Shown in pieces: positions 23,810 through 31,182 of a stretch of DNA of 39,138 bases. The position numbers and the translations under genes were made by a program. Source of the stretch: DATEEG01 sp035525055. Lineage in GTDB: Bacteria > Actinomycetota > Acidimicrobiia > Spongiisociales > ZC4RG35. Under the pieces are notes generated by a model. The model saw only the letters and a list, made by a program, of their open reading frames with translations. It was not told where the DNA came from and ran no database searches. The stretch spans positions 1-39,138 of the forward strand of contig DATLEZ010000125.1 in the NCBI GenBank assembly GCA_035525055.1, read 5' to 3'. Every line of letters begins with the position of its first letter. Position 1 is the stretch's first letter.

Positions 23810-24583
23810 CTACTTTGAAAGGCCGAGCCGGGCCTGGAGCCTTTGCATGGCGGCGATCCAGCCGTCACGGTCACCGGCCTTTCGCACCAGGAACTCGGCG
23901 ACTTCAGGATGGGGAAGGATCAGGAATCGCTCGGCGTCAAGCTCGTCGACCACAACCGATGCCACTTCCTCCGGGGTCAGGGCGTTCCCGGCCAGGAGGT
24001 CGGCGACCACGCCGCCTTGTTCCAGCATCCGGGTGCGGACTCCTTGCGGGCACAAGCACGACACCTTGACCCCTCTGTCGCCGTAGGTGATGGAGATCCA
24101 TTCGGCGAAGGCGACGGCGGCATGCTTCGTGACGGTGTACTGAGCGGCACCAATGTTGCTAAGCAAGCCCGCAGCCGAAGCCGTGACCAGCAGATAGCCC
24201 CTTCCCCGCCCGGTCCAGAGCGGGATCAGATGACGGGCGGCGTAGACGTGGGCCTTGAAGTTGACGCCGAACATGCGGTCCCAGTCGGCGTCGGGGCTCT
24301 GTTCGTCACCTTCGAAGGCGATGCCGGCATTGGCGCAGAAGAGCTCAATCGGACCGAAGTTCGACTCGACCTCTTCGATCAATCGGCGGTTGGAGTCCTC
24401 ATCCGCGACGTCGACCCTGAAAGCATGGCCGTCGATCCCCTCTGCTACCACCGTGGCTGCATCCAGATCGATGTCGGCCGCGATCACCGCGCTGGCTCCC
24501 TCACGCGAGAACCTGCTTGCCAGAGCGGCCCCTATCCCATTTCCCGCACCGGTGACGACTACGACTTTTCCGGCAACTCGCAT
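23810..24583 (-). CDS. Short-chain dehydrogenase/reductase
   Basis: NAD(P)-dependent oxidoreductase of 257 aa. Cofactor motif TGAGNGIG (11-18), NAG motif CANAGIAF (84-89 region) and catalytic Ser136, Tyr149, Lys153 (TASAAG, QYTVTK) are in place. The substrate is unknown; an acidic Asp-Ile-Asp after beta-strand 2 (AADIDLDAA) suggests NAD preference. ATG 24583 lies 12 bp after the cupin stop and was chosen over an upstream GTG overlapping it. In the operon with acyl-CoA dehydrogenase and FabF it may handle 3-hydroxyacyl or alcohol substrates, but this is inference. Confidence 0.88.
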   Translation of the reverse strand: MRVAGKVVVVTGAGNGIGAALASRFSREGASAVIAADIDLDAATVVAEGIDGHAFRVDVADEDSNRRLIEEVESNFGPIELFCANAGIAFEGDEQSPDADWDRMFGVNFKAHVYAARHLIPLWTGRGRGYLLVTASAAGLLSNIGAAQYTVTKHAAVAFAEWISITYGDRGVKVSCLCPQGVRTRMLEQGGVVADLLAGNALTPEEVASVVVDELDAERFLILPHPEVAEFLVRKAGDRDGWIAAMQRLQARLGLSK

Positions 24584-24594
24584 GGTGTCGCCGG

Positions 24595-24903
24595 CTAGAC
24601 GAAGACAACCCACACGACGAGGTCGTCGGTGAAGTCCTCGAATCGATGAACGACTCCCGCGGCAACGAAGATGGCGTCGCCCGGCCCGAACGGTCGGCGG
24701 GACTCACCGGCGACGAATGAACCCGTTCCGGATATCACCACATATATCTCGTCTTGATCGTGGGGCTGTTGGGGATCGGTGCCGCGCGGTGCGTAGATCT
24801 CGATAGACGCGCGGTCTTTGCGGAACAATTCGACGAAGCGCTCCTGGTCCGGTCCCGGCAGCCGGCTCAGGCCTTCGAAAACCGTTCCTTGCCAGTGCTC
24901 CAT
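24595..24903 (-). CDS. Small cupin-domain protein
   Basis: Single-domain cupin of 102 aa. Cupin motif 1 appears as HDQDEIYVVISGTGSF and motif 2 as GDAIFVAAGVVHRFEDF, giving the expected metal-binding His/Asp/Glu and the distal His. ATG 24903 overlaps the acyl-CoA dehydrogenase stop by one base (TGATG), so translation is coupled. Function not assignable; it could be a small isomerase, a dioxygenase-like metal protein or a regulator of the neighbouring enzymes. Confidence 0.85.
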   Translation of the reverse strand: MEHWQGTVFEGLSRLPGPDQERFVELFRKDRASIEIYAPRGTDPQQPHDQDEIYVVISGTGSFVAGESRRPFGPGDAIFVAAGVVHRFEDFTDDLVVWVVFV

Positions 24904-26693
24904 CAATCGGCGACCGGGAAAAGCCCGGCAACCGCCAGGTCGGTCTCGGGGGCGAGGACCGCGGGAAGCAGACCAGAGGCCTGGGGAAGAAGCTGGCGGC
25001 AATAGAAGCGGGCCGTTCCGATTCTCCCATCCAGGAACCCGGCGTCACCCTCGCCCGCCAGGAGAAGCGCGGAAGCGGCCACGGCCGAACGGAGGTGGAA
25101 CCAGCCTCCCAGAACGGTGCCGAACATTCGAAGGTATGGAGTAGCCCCGGCCAGCACCTGATTCGGATCCACGGGAAGCGACGTAAGCAAGTGATCGGTG
25201 GCGGTGCGAAGGGATTCCAGCGCGCTCTCGAGAGCGGTTGCCAGATCGGACAGCTCCGCCGGCGCAGAAGCAACTGTCGCCGAGATCCGATCGAACAGGT
25301 CAGCAGTCACTGCACCCTGGCGCAAGGGGAGCTTCCTCAACACCAGATCGATCGCCTGGATGCCGTTGGTTCCTTCGTAGATCGGAGCGATCCGGGAGTC
25401 TCGATAGAACTGGGCGACGCCGGTCTCCTCGACGTATCCCATGCCGCCGTGGATCTGGATACCCAGCGACGAAAGCTCGACCCCGAGGTCGGTGCTCCAG
25501 GCTTTGCTGATGGGAGTGAGCAGAGCGACCAGATCACATGCTGCGGCCCGCTCTTCCGGATCCTCGGCATACCGCTCGCGGTCGGAGGCCTCGGCACACG
25601 TGTACAAAAGGCCGCGCATTGCTTCGACGTACGCCTTGATCGTAAGAAGCATCCGGCGAACATCGGGATGGGCAATGATCGGTGATTCCCCCGAAGCCCC
25701 AACGGCCCTTCCTTGCTGGCGGACTCCGGCGAAGTCCAGGGCTTGCTGGTAGACCCGCTCACTGATGGCGAGGCCCTCGATGGCCACCCCGAGTCGGGCA
25801 TTGTTCATCATCGTGAACATGTAGCGCATCCCCGCCTGCTCGTCGCCGATCAGGTAGCCGGTGGCACCTTCACCTCCGTCCCCGAAGGACATCACGCATG
25901 TTGGTGAGGCATGAATCCCCAACTTGTGCTCGAGTGAGACGACCTTGAGATCGTTGCGGACTCCGGGATTTCCGGCCTGATCGGGGAGGAACTTGGGAAC
26001 GATGAAGAGGGAGATTCCCTTGGTGCCCGGAGGTGATCCCGGCGTGCGAGCGAGAACCAGGTGGATGATGTTCTCGGTGAGGTCGTGCTCACCCCAGGTG
26101 ATGAAGATCTTCTGCCCAAAAATCCGGTAGGAGCCGTCGTCGCGCGGCTCCGCCCGGGTGCTGAGGGCGCCTACATCCGACCCGGCGTGGGGTTCGGTCA
26201 GGCACATCGTCCCGCTCCAGATACCGGAGACAAGTTTGTGGAGGTAGGTGGCCTGCTGTTCGGGCGATCCGTGCCGGCTGAGTGCCTCGATACCGGCCTG
26301 GGTCAGCAGCGGACACAGGGAAAACGCCATGTTGGCGCTCTTGAACATCTCCTGGATCACAACACCGACGGTGTAGGGAAGTCCACCCCCTCCCCATTCC
26401 TCGGAGACATGCGCCCCTCCCCAACCCGCCTCGACGAATTTGGAATAGGCCTCTTTGAAACCGTCCGGCGTGCGCACGGAGCCATCCGGCTGGAGCCGGC
26501 TTCCCTGGCGGTCGCCGATGGCATTGAGGGGGGCGATCACCTCGGCGAAAAAGCGGCTTGCCTCTTCCAGGAGTTCTCGCACAGTCGCCGGGTCGGCGTG
26601 TTGGAAACCGTCGAGCTTGGCGATCGACGCCAGGTCGACAACGTGATTGAGGGTGAAGTCGATGTCGGCCAATGGGGCCTGATACGAGGTCAT
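24903..26693 (-). CDS. Acyl-CoA dehydrogenase, ~600-aa subfamily with extended C-terminus
   Basis: FAD enzyme of 596 aa. Landmarks: MCLTEPHAGSDVG (163-175), QIHGGMGYVEETGVAQFYRD, and catalytic Glu440 in IAPIYEGTNGIQAID. The extra C-terminal helical domain (LPLRQGAVTADLF onward) places it in the group that includes FadE-type enzymes and 3-methylmercaptopropionyl-CoA dehydrogenase (DmdC); sequence alone does not separate these. ATG 26693 follows GAAGGAG; an in-frame extension to 26765 lacks a ribosome-binding site. First gene of the operon with cupin, SDR and FabF, and divergent from the lipoprotein at 26838. Confidence 0.9.
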   Translation of the reverse strand: MTSYQAPLADIDFTLNHVVDLASIAKLDGFQHADPATVRELLEEASRFFAEVIAPLNAIGDRQGSRLQPDGSVRTPDGFKEAYSKFVEAGWGGAHVSEEWGGGGLPYTVGVVIQEMFKSANMAFSLCPLLTQAGIEALSRHGSPEQQATYLHKLVSGIWSGTMCLTEPHAGSDVGALSTRAEPRDDGSYRIFGQKIFITWGEHDLTENIIHLVLARTPGSPPGTKGISLFIVPKFLPDQAGNPGVRNDLKVVSLEHKLGIHASPTCVMSFGDGGEGATGYLIGDEQAGMRYMFTMMNNARLGVAIEGLAISERVYQQALDFAGVRQQGRAVGASGESPIIAHPDVRRMLLTIKAYVEAMRGLLYTCAEASDRERYAEDPEERAAACDLVALLTPISKAWSTDLGVELSSLGIQIHGGMGYVEETGVAQFYRDSRIAPIYEGTNGIQAIDLVLRKLPLRQGAVTADLFDRISATVASAPAELSDLATALESALESLRTATDHLLTSLPVDPNQVLAGATPYLRMFGTVLGGWFHLRSAVAASALLLAGEGDAGFLDGRIGTARFYCRQLLPQASGLLPAVLAPETDLAVAGLFPVAD

Positions 26694-26837
26694 GGCGGCT
26701 CCTTCGTGCGGGAGGCTAACCGCGATACCGGCCTTGGTTACCCCCAAAGGGTCCCTGCGAACCATTCCAGAGGCCCCACCCGTATTGGTCTCCGGAAGGG
26801 TCCGGACGACCGGACACGATTACCAAAGGGAAGAAAC

Positions 26838-27323
26838 ATGAAAAGGACCGCTGTTACTGCGTTATTGCTGGCTCTGGCGCTGGGTGCCTGTGCAGCCGAC
26901 GACGCTGCCACGACTACGACCGCCGGTGCCACCACAACGGCGGTGGAGGCCACAACCACCACCGAAGCTACGGCTGCCGCCGGTTCGGTCATGCTCGCTT
27001 CGACTGATCTAGGGGACATTCTTCAGGACAGTGAAGGACGTACCCTCTATCTGTTCAATCCCGACGCCCAAGGGGACTCGACTTGCTACGACGACTGCGC
27101 CGATGCGTGGCCGGCATTTGTGGAGGAAGGGTCCGCCGGCGAAGGAGTGGACGCCTCACTTCTGGGCACGACCACCAGAACGGATGGCGCAGTGCAGGTG
27201 ACATACAACGGTTGGCCGCTGTACTACTTCTCTGGGGATGTGGCACCCGGTGACACGAACGGCCAAGCCCTCAACGACATTTGGTGGGTGGTCGACACCG
27301 CCGGCAACGCCGTAACCGGCTAG
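26838..27323 (+). CDS. Thr-rich lipoprotein of the COG4315 type
   Basis: Predicted 161-aa lipoprotein: lipobox LGAC (Cys18), then a Thr/Ala-rich linker to about residue 48. The domain that follows is recognised by GRTLYLFNPD, STCYDDCADAWPAF, a DGAVQVTYNGWPLYYF block and the final NDIWWVVDTAGN. These are features of the widespread 'secreted repeat of unknown function' family. Two Cys in the CYDDC motif may bind a ligand or form a disulfide. ATG 26838 follows AAAGGGAAG. It is followed within ten bases by a strong terminator hairpin, so it is probably monocistronic. Confidence 0.88.
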   Translation: MKRTAVTALLLALALGACAADDAATTTTAGATTTAVEATTTTEATAAAGSVMLASTDLGDILQDSEGRTLYLFNPDAQGDSTCYDDCADAWPAFVEEGSAGEGVDASLLGTTTRTDGAVQVTYNGWPLYYFSGDVAPGDTNGQALNDIWWVVDTAGNAVTG

Positions 27324-27331
27324 AGGAGGCG

Positions 27332-27366
27332 AAGGGGGCCCGCCCATCCATCCAGCGGGCCCCTTT
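27332..27366 (+). terminator. Intrinsic terminator after the lipoprotein gene
   Basis: GGGGCCCGC (27335-27343) pairs with GCGGGCCCC (27355-27363) across an 11-nt loop. The stem can be extended by AAG/TTT outside, and a short T-run (27364-27366) follows on the plus strand. Confidence 0.8.
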
Positions 27367-27383
27367 CCGCTCAACGAGTGCTG

Positions 27384-27503
27384 GGTGGTGAGTTTCAAAC
27401 CCAAGAGTGGTGAGTGGTGCGTAAATGGGTGGTGCGTTCCAGACTCCGCCGACGGAGCAAGATTTTTCTTGAACTCACCACTCACCACCCACCACCCACC
27501 ACT
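27384..27503. repeat. Inverted clusters of a GGTGGTG/CACCACC heptamer
   Basis: Four copies of RGTGGTG lie at 27384-27390, 27406-27412, 27413-27419 and 27428-27434. Four tandem complementary heptamers CACCACY lie at 27476-27503. Between them are two small perfect hairpins, CTCCG-CCGA-CGGAG (27444-27457) and CAAGA-TTTT-TCTTG (27458-27471). The flanks also share GGTGGTGAGTTTCAA and TTGAACTCACCAC. The whole forms a large imperfect palindrome in the gap between convergent genes; no protein coding is supported. Confidence 0.65.
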
Positions 27504-27505
27504 CC

Positions 27506-28456
27506 TCAGACTTCCTGCTCATGCTGGACTGACTTGTTCAGTTCCGTGAATCCGAGCTGCTGATAGAGGCGGTAAGCGCCGGTGGGGCTCTCGCTGTCTA
27601 CCCCGAGCGCGGCGTGATTGAAGCCCGCGCCCTGGTAGGCATGGCAGGCGGTAGTGACCAGAGCGGAAGCGATGCCCCGTTTGCGGTGGCTTCGCAGAGT
27701 CCCGAGAGACATGATCCACCCGTCCAACCGCCCGGTGAGCTCCTCGTCACCCGGGAAGTGGTTGGTGAGCAGGATCCCGACAACCTGGTCGCTGTCGAGG
27801 GCCATAAAACTGAGGTCGAGTCTCACTCCGAACGACTCGATGCGGTGTTTCCACGCATCCTGGTCGACCGGGGTCGAGCCCCAGTGATCGGCAAAGGCAG
27901 CGTTGGTCACCTGCCGCAACTCTTCGTCTCGGCGCGGATCCCAGGCCACGATGTCGACGCCCGGTGTCGCTGGCACCGGTGGGACAACGGCGAGCGGGCG
28001 GATGAGCTCGTAGGAGTAGCGGACCGGTACCAGCCCGTGCTTTTCGTAGAGAGCAATCGCGTCCTTCTCGAAGTCATAGGCCACGGTTCTCAGAAATCGG
28101 GGCAGCTCGGGCGGGGCGGCAGCGAGGATCTCCCGGCCCCGTTTCATTTGCCAGGCGATCAGTGACGATCCGATTCCTTGCCGCCGATGGGACGCATCGA
28201 CGCCGCCAACCATGAACACCCGGGATTGGATCTGGTCACTGGGCCGGTGCCAGAGACGGGCGAAGCCAACCAACTCACCTTCTCTCAAGGCCAGGCGTGA
28301 GTCCTCCGGAAACGAGAAGTGAGGGTCGTCCGCCCACTCTTCTATCTCCTCGATCGGCGTGACGAGAGGGATGCTGTCGTCGATTTCGATGCGGCGGTTC
28401 AATGCGAAGATGGCCGGGATGTCCTCCGTTGAGGCGGGTCGTATCTCGAAAGTCAT
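27506..28456 (-). CDS. Tandem GNAT-domain acetyltransferase (mycothiol synthase-like architecture)
   Basis: Protein of 316 aa with two GNAT folds. The first has the acetyl-CoA loop GVDASHRRQGIGSSLI (about 84-99), the second LRSHRKRGIASALV (about 250-263) with a typical C-terminal YRLYQQLGF. Two-domain GNATs of this size include MshD, which acetylates Cys-GlcN-Ins, but the sequence does not prove that role and no other msh gene is near. ATG 28456 has no Shine-Dalgarno but a TACCGT box six bases upstream. It precedes nothing on its strand for 180 bp and ends at the heptamer palindrome. Confidence 0.85.
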   Translation of the reverse strand: MTFEIRPASTEDIPAIFALNRRIEIDDSIPLVTPIEEIEEWADDPHFSFPEDSRLALREGELVGFARLWHRPSDQIQSRVFMVGGVDASHRRQGIGSSLIAWQMKRGREILAAAPPELPRFLRTVAYDFEKDAIALYEKHGLVPVRYSYELIRPLAVVPPVPATPGVDIVAWDPRRDEELRQVTNAAFADHWGSTPVDQDAWKHRIESFGVRLDLSFMALDSDQVVGILLTNHFPGDEELTGRLDGWIMSLGTLRSHRKRGIASALVTTACHAYQGAGFNHAALGVDSESPTGAYRLYQQLGFTELNKSVQHEQEV

Positions 28457-28462
28457 GCTCGA

Positions 28463-28468
28463 ACGGTA
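28463..28468 (-). promoter_or_regulatory. Putative -10 element for leaderless GNAT mRNA
   Basis: Minus-strand TACCGT ends six bases before ATG 28456; no ribosome-binding site is present. Confidence 0.4.
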
Positions 28469-28480
28469 GGGGCGGAAGGG

Positions 28481-29254
28481 CTAGTCGTTTCCGAGAATTT
28501 CCCGGACCAACGCCGGCAACACGACGCCTGCTGGTCCTTCGATCAGGACAGAGGCGAGCCGATCCATCTCTGTCGCACCCTGATTGACGATCACCAGAGG
28601 ACAACCCCGTTGGGCTGCGCTGAAAGGGATCTCCGCGGCGGGCCAGACTCCGAGAGTCGAGCCGATCGCAAGGACAGCGTCGGCCGTGGCCGCCATCTCC
28701 CAAGCTCGCTCCAACACTCCCCTGGGTAGCTCCTCACCGAACATCACAGTCATTGTTTTGACGATCCCCCCGCAGGCTCCGCACCGTGGTTCTTCCTCGC
28801 CTGCCTCCACCCTCTGCAAGACCTCTTCGGTTGGCCAGCGGCGGTCGCAGTCGAGACATCGAACCTCTCTTACATTTCCATGCAGTTCGGCCACCGCGGC
28901 TTCGGGCAAACCTGCTTTGAGATGGAGCCCGTCGATGTTCTGTGTGACGCATCCGGCCAGGCGCCCGGCCTGCCAAAGATCGACCAGAGCGTGGTGGCCG
29001 GGATTGGAGTCGATCTGGGCCCGTGCTCCCCAAAGGCTCCCTTCCAGGTGCATGCGCCATCCCCGGCGACGGAGATCGGGGTTCGCCAGGTAGCGGGTGA
29101 TCGTGAAGTCCTCGGGGTCGACCTTTGTCCAAAGTCCGTCCGGGCCTCGGAAGTCGGGGATTCCGGACTCGGTGGAGATTCCAGCTCCGGTAAAGGCCAG
29201 AATCTGTGATGACTCCGACAGAATTCGCACGGCGTCATCAAAAGGGTTGCTCAT
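28481..29254 (-). CDS. cobB: NAD-dependent protein deacylase (sirtuin)
   Basis: Sir2-family enzyme of 257 aa removing acyl groups from lysines. Motifs: GAGISTESGIPDFRG (23-37), TQNIDGLH (104-111), catalytic His125 in ELHGNVRE, and a zinc knuckle Cys133/Cys136 and Cys158/Cys161. It lacks the Tyr/Arg pair typical of desuccinylases (the region reads GSLWGARAQ), so deacetylation is more likely. ATG 29254 is leaderless-type (TAGTTT six bases upstream). It is divergent from the ammonia-lyase gene only 17 bp away and next to an acetyltransferase, which may reflect linked acyl-lysine control. Confidence 0.92.
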   Translation of the reverse strand: MSNPFDDAVRILSESSQILAFTGAGISTESGIPDFRGPDGLWTKVDPEDFTITRYLANPDLRRRGWRMHLEGSLWGARAQIDSNPGHHALVDLWQAGRLAGCVTQNIDGLHLKAGLPEAAVAELHGNVREVRCLDCDRRWPTEEVLQRVEAGEEEPRCGACGGIVKTMTVMFGEELPRGVLERAWEMAATADAVLAIGSTLGVWPAAEIPFSAAQRGCPLVIVNQGATEMDRLASVLIEGPAGVVLPALVREILGND

Positions 29255-29259
29255 TGTCC

Positions 29260-29266
29260 CAAACTA
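29260..29266. promoter_or_regulatory. Overlapping divergent -10 elements in a 17-bp intergenic palindrome
   Basis: The ATGs at 29254 (minus) and 29272 (plus) are separated by 17 bp. Minus-strand TAGTTT (29261-29266) and plus-strand CAAACT (29260-29265) overlap almost fully, each ending six bases before its start codon. The surrounding CATTG-CCC and GGG-AATG arms form a near-palindrome including both start codons. Geometry is seen directly; promoter function is inferred. Confidence 0.4.
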
Positions 29267-29271
29267 GGGCA

Positions 29272-30195
29272 ATGGAGATAACGACAGCCGCCATCGGGGA
29301 GGCGGCGAACCGCATCGCCCCCTATGTTCGCTACACGCCGATCCTCGAACTCGAGGCCGGGGCGGTTGATGTGCCGGGCCGCATAGTCCTCAAGCTCGAT
29401 CTCCTCCAGCCGACCGGGACCTTCAAGATCCGCGGCGCCGTCAACTTGCTGCTCTCCCACAAGCCTGAACTGGTTGTTGCCGCCTCCGGCGGCAACTTTG
29501 CGTTGGCCATCGCCCATGCGGCCCACGTTCTCGGAATCCGCGCCCATCTCTTCGTTCCGGATTCTTCGCCGCCAGAGAAAATACGACGGCTGCAGGGCTC
29601 GAGCGCCGAAGTGACCATCGTCGCTGGCGTGTACAAAGACGCCCTTGCGATGAGTCAGGCGTTCGCTGCCACAGTCGGGGGTCTTCTGGCGCATGCGTAC
29701 GACCTTCCCGAGGTTGTGGCAGGCGCCGGAACCTGTGGCCCAGAGATCCTCAACCAGGTGCCGGGGGTCGATTCCATCCTGGTCGCGGTAGGCGGGGGAG
29801 GTCTGATCGGCGGGATCGCTTCGGCTGTTCGGACCCAGGCCACGATCATCGGTGTCGAGACCGAAAACACCCCGACGCTTCATGCGGCCCGGGCGGCCGG
29901 TCATCCGGTCGAAGTCGAGGTGGGAGGACTTGCTCTCAGCTCGCTCGGATCTAGCCGTTTGGGGGAAATCGCCTGGGAGGCAGCCCGGCAGTGGGTGACC
30001 GACTCACTCTTGGTGAGTGATGAGGCGGTCAGGGAGGCCCAGCGGTTTCTGTGGGAGAAGTGCCGACTCGTCGTCGAACCGGGAGCCGCCACAACCGTCG
30101 CGGCTCTCCTCTGCGGTGCCTATGTCCCGGCACCTGACGAGACGGTGGTTGCGCTCGTGTGCGGTGCCAACGTTGATCCGGCCACGGTGGCCTAA
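29272..30195 (+). CDS. PLP-dependent threonine/serine ammonia-lyase-like enzyme
   Basis: Fold-type II PLP enzyme of 307 aa, short and without an ACT regulatory domain. Schiff-base Lys52 in PTGTFKIRGAVN, phosphate-contact loop SGGNFALA (72-79) and glycine loop VAVGGGGLIGG are intact. It may deaminate threonine or serine, or act as a racemase or hydroxyaspartate lyase; motifs do not separate these. ATG 29272 was preferred over an in-frame upstream codon at 29206 because the latter runs back through the divergent cobB start. No strong ribosome-binding site. Convergent with punA at 30226. Confidence 0.85.
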   Translation: MEITTAAIGEAANRIAPYVRYTPILELEAGAVDVPGRIVLKLDLLQPTGTFKIRGAVNLLLSHKPELVVAASGGNFALAIAHAAHVLGIRAHLFVPDSSPPEKIRRLQGSSAEVTIVAGVYKDALAMSQAFAATVGGLLAHAYDLPEVVAGAGTCGPEILNQVPGVDSILVAVGGGGLIGGIASAVRTQATIIGVETENTPTLHAARAAGHPVEVEVGGLALSSLGSSRLGEIAWEAARQWVTDSLLVSDEAVREAQRFLWEKCRLVVEPGAATTVAALLCGAYVPAPDETVVALVCGANVDPATVA

Positions 30196-30225
30196 GAATC
30201 ACTTGTTTTCGCAAAAATAGGGGAT

Positions 30226-31056
30226 TCAGAGCCGTTTCAGCACGCGGTGGAGGAGGTCAGCTACGCGGGGGGCGGCCTCACTGGCAACCGCAATCACATG
30301 CTCACCGTCGAGGGGGGTTTCGCTCATGCCTGCTGCGAGGTTGGTAACGAGGCTCAGGCCCAGGATCTCCGCGCCCATGTGGCGGGCGGCAATGGCTTCG
30401 AGAACGGTTGACATCCCAACCAGATCACCACCCCATCCCTTGGCCATCCGGATCTCGGCCGGTGTCTCGAACTCAGGGCCGTGAAATCCCACGTAGATCC
30501 CTTCGGGGATGCCCGGCTCGACCTCTCGCACGATCTCTCGCAGGCGCGAGCTGTAGAGGTCGCCCAGAGGCACGAATCGCCCCGACCAGGGAGCCGGCGG
30601 TGGAGATCCGGGCATCGGGGAGACGCCCGTGAAGTTGATCTGGTCCGCCAGAACGACCGCGCCGCCGACGGGCCACTCCGGCCTCATCGATCCACAGGCG
30701 CTGGTGAGCACCACCGTCCGACAACCAGCCGCGATCGCAGTCCGGACCGCGTGCACCACCGCGTCGAGTCCGTGGCCCTCGTAGAGGTGAACTCGCCCCA
30801 GGCCCAGGAGCACCCGCTGATTGCCCATCGGCAAAGACCGGAGAACGTTGCGGTGGCCCAGAGCGCTCGGCGTTGCGAAGCCCGGCAGCGAATCCATCGG
30901 CACCTCGACTCCGCTCGGGAGGAGATCGGCGGCGGCGGCCCAACCCGAGCCCAGGGCAACATAGATGTCGTGCCCGCTCGCCGACGTGGCTGCGGCCAAG
31001 GCGCGTGCTGCTTCGCCTGCTTTCTCGAAAGGATCGGCGGTCTGTGACCGGGTCAT
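30226..31056 (-). CDS. punA: Purine nucleoside phosphorylase (type I, trimeric class)
   Basis: Salvage enzyme of 276 aa splitting inosine/guanosine with phosphate. Recognised by the phosphate-loop region ALGSGWAAAADLL (34-46), GRVHLYEGHG (88-97), base-site FHGPEFETPAEIRM (191-204), MSTVLEAIAARHMG and VTNLAAGM with Asn239. Closely follows the pattern of mycobacterial PNP. ATG 31056 overlaps, as ATGA, a short upstream reading frame that ends there; that frame has its own entry. The protein fits the nucleobase theme of the pyrimidine catabolic genes but is far from them. Confidence 0.93.
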   Translation of the reverse strand: MTRSQTADPFEKAGEAARALAAATSASGHDIYVALGSGWAAAADLLPSGVEVPMDSLPGFATPSALGHRNVLRSLPMGNQRVLLGLGRVHLYEGHGLDAVVHAVRTAIAAGCRTVVLTSACGSMRPEWPVGGAVVLADQINFTGVSPMPGSPPPAPWSGRFVPLGDLYSSRLREIVREVEPGIPEGIYVGFHGPEFETPAEIRMAKGWGGDLVGMSTVLEAIAARHMGAEILGLSLVTNLAAGMSETPLDGEHVIAVASEAAPRVADLLHRVLKRL

Positions 31057-31160
31057 ACTGCGGTGAGGTCGAGAATACGCTGGAAGCGCCGGCGGGCGAG
31101 TGCCGGTGCGACCAGGGTCCCGAGGCCGGGGAGGCGATGATCGGCATCGTCCTTGACGCC
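31053..31160 (-). other. Short coding-like remnant ending in ATGA overlap with punA
   Basis: In one minus-strand frame, 35 codons with coding-like composition (LGTLVAPALARRRFQRIL is the core) end in TGA overlapping the punA ATG. There is no in-frame start, and a TAG lies immediately upstream. It could be the decayed 3' end of a former upstream gene or chance. Confidence 0.2.
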
Positions 31161-31182
31161 CTAGTCGCTTAGGACTGTTGGC

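Noticed and set aside
26061..26837. Long N-terminal extension of the COG4315 lipoprotein frame
   Set aside because: It is antisense to acyl-CoA dehydrogenase and would place the lipoprotein signal in mid-protein; ATG 26838 has its own ribosome-binding site.
27476..27503. CRISPR-like reading of the CACCACC tandem heptamers
   Set aside because: The units are 7 bp, tandem without spacers, and no cas genes are present.
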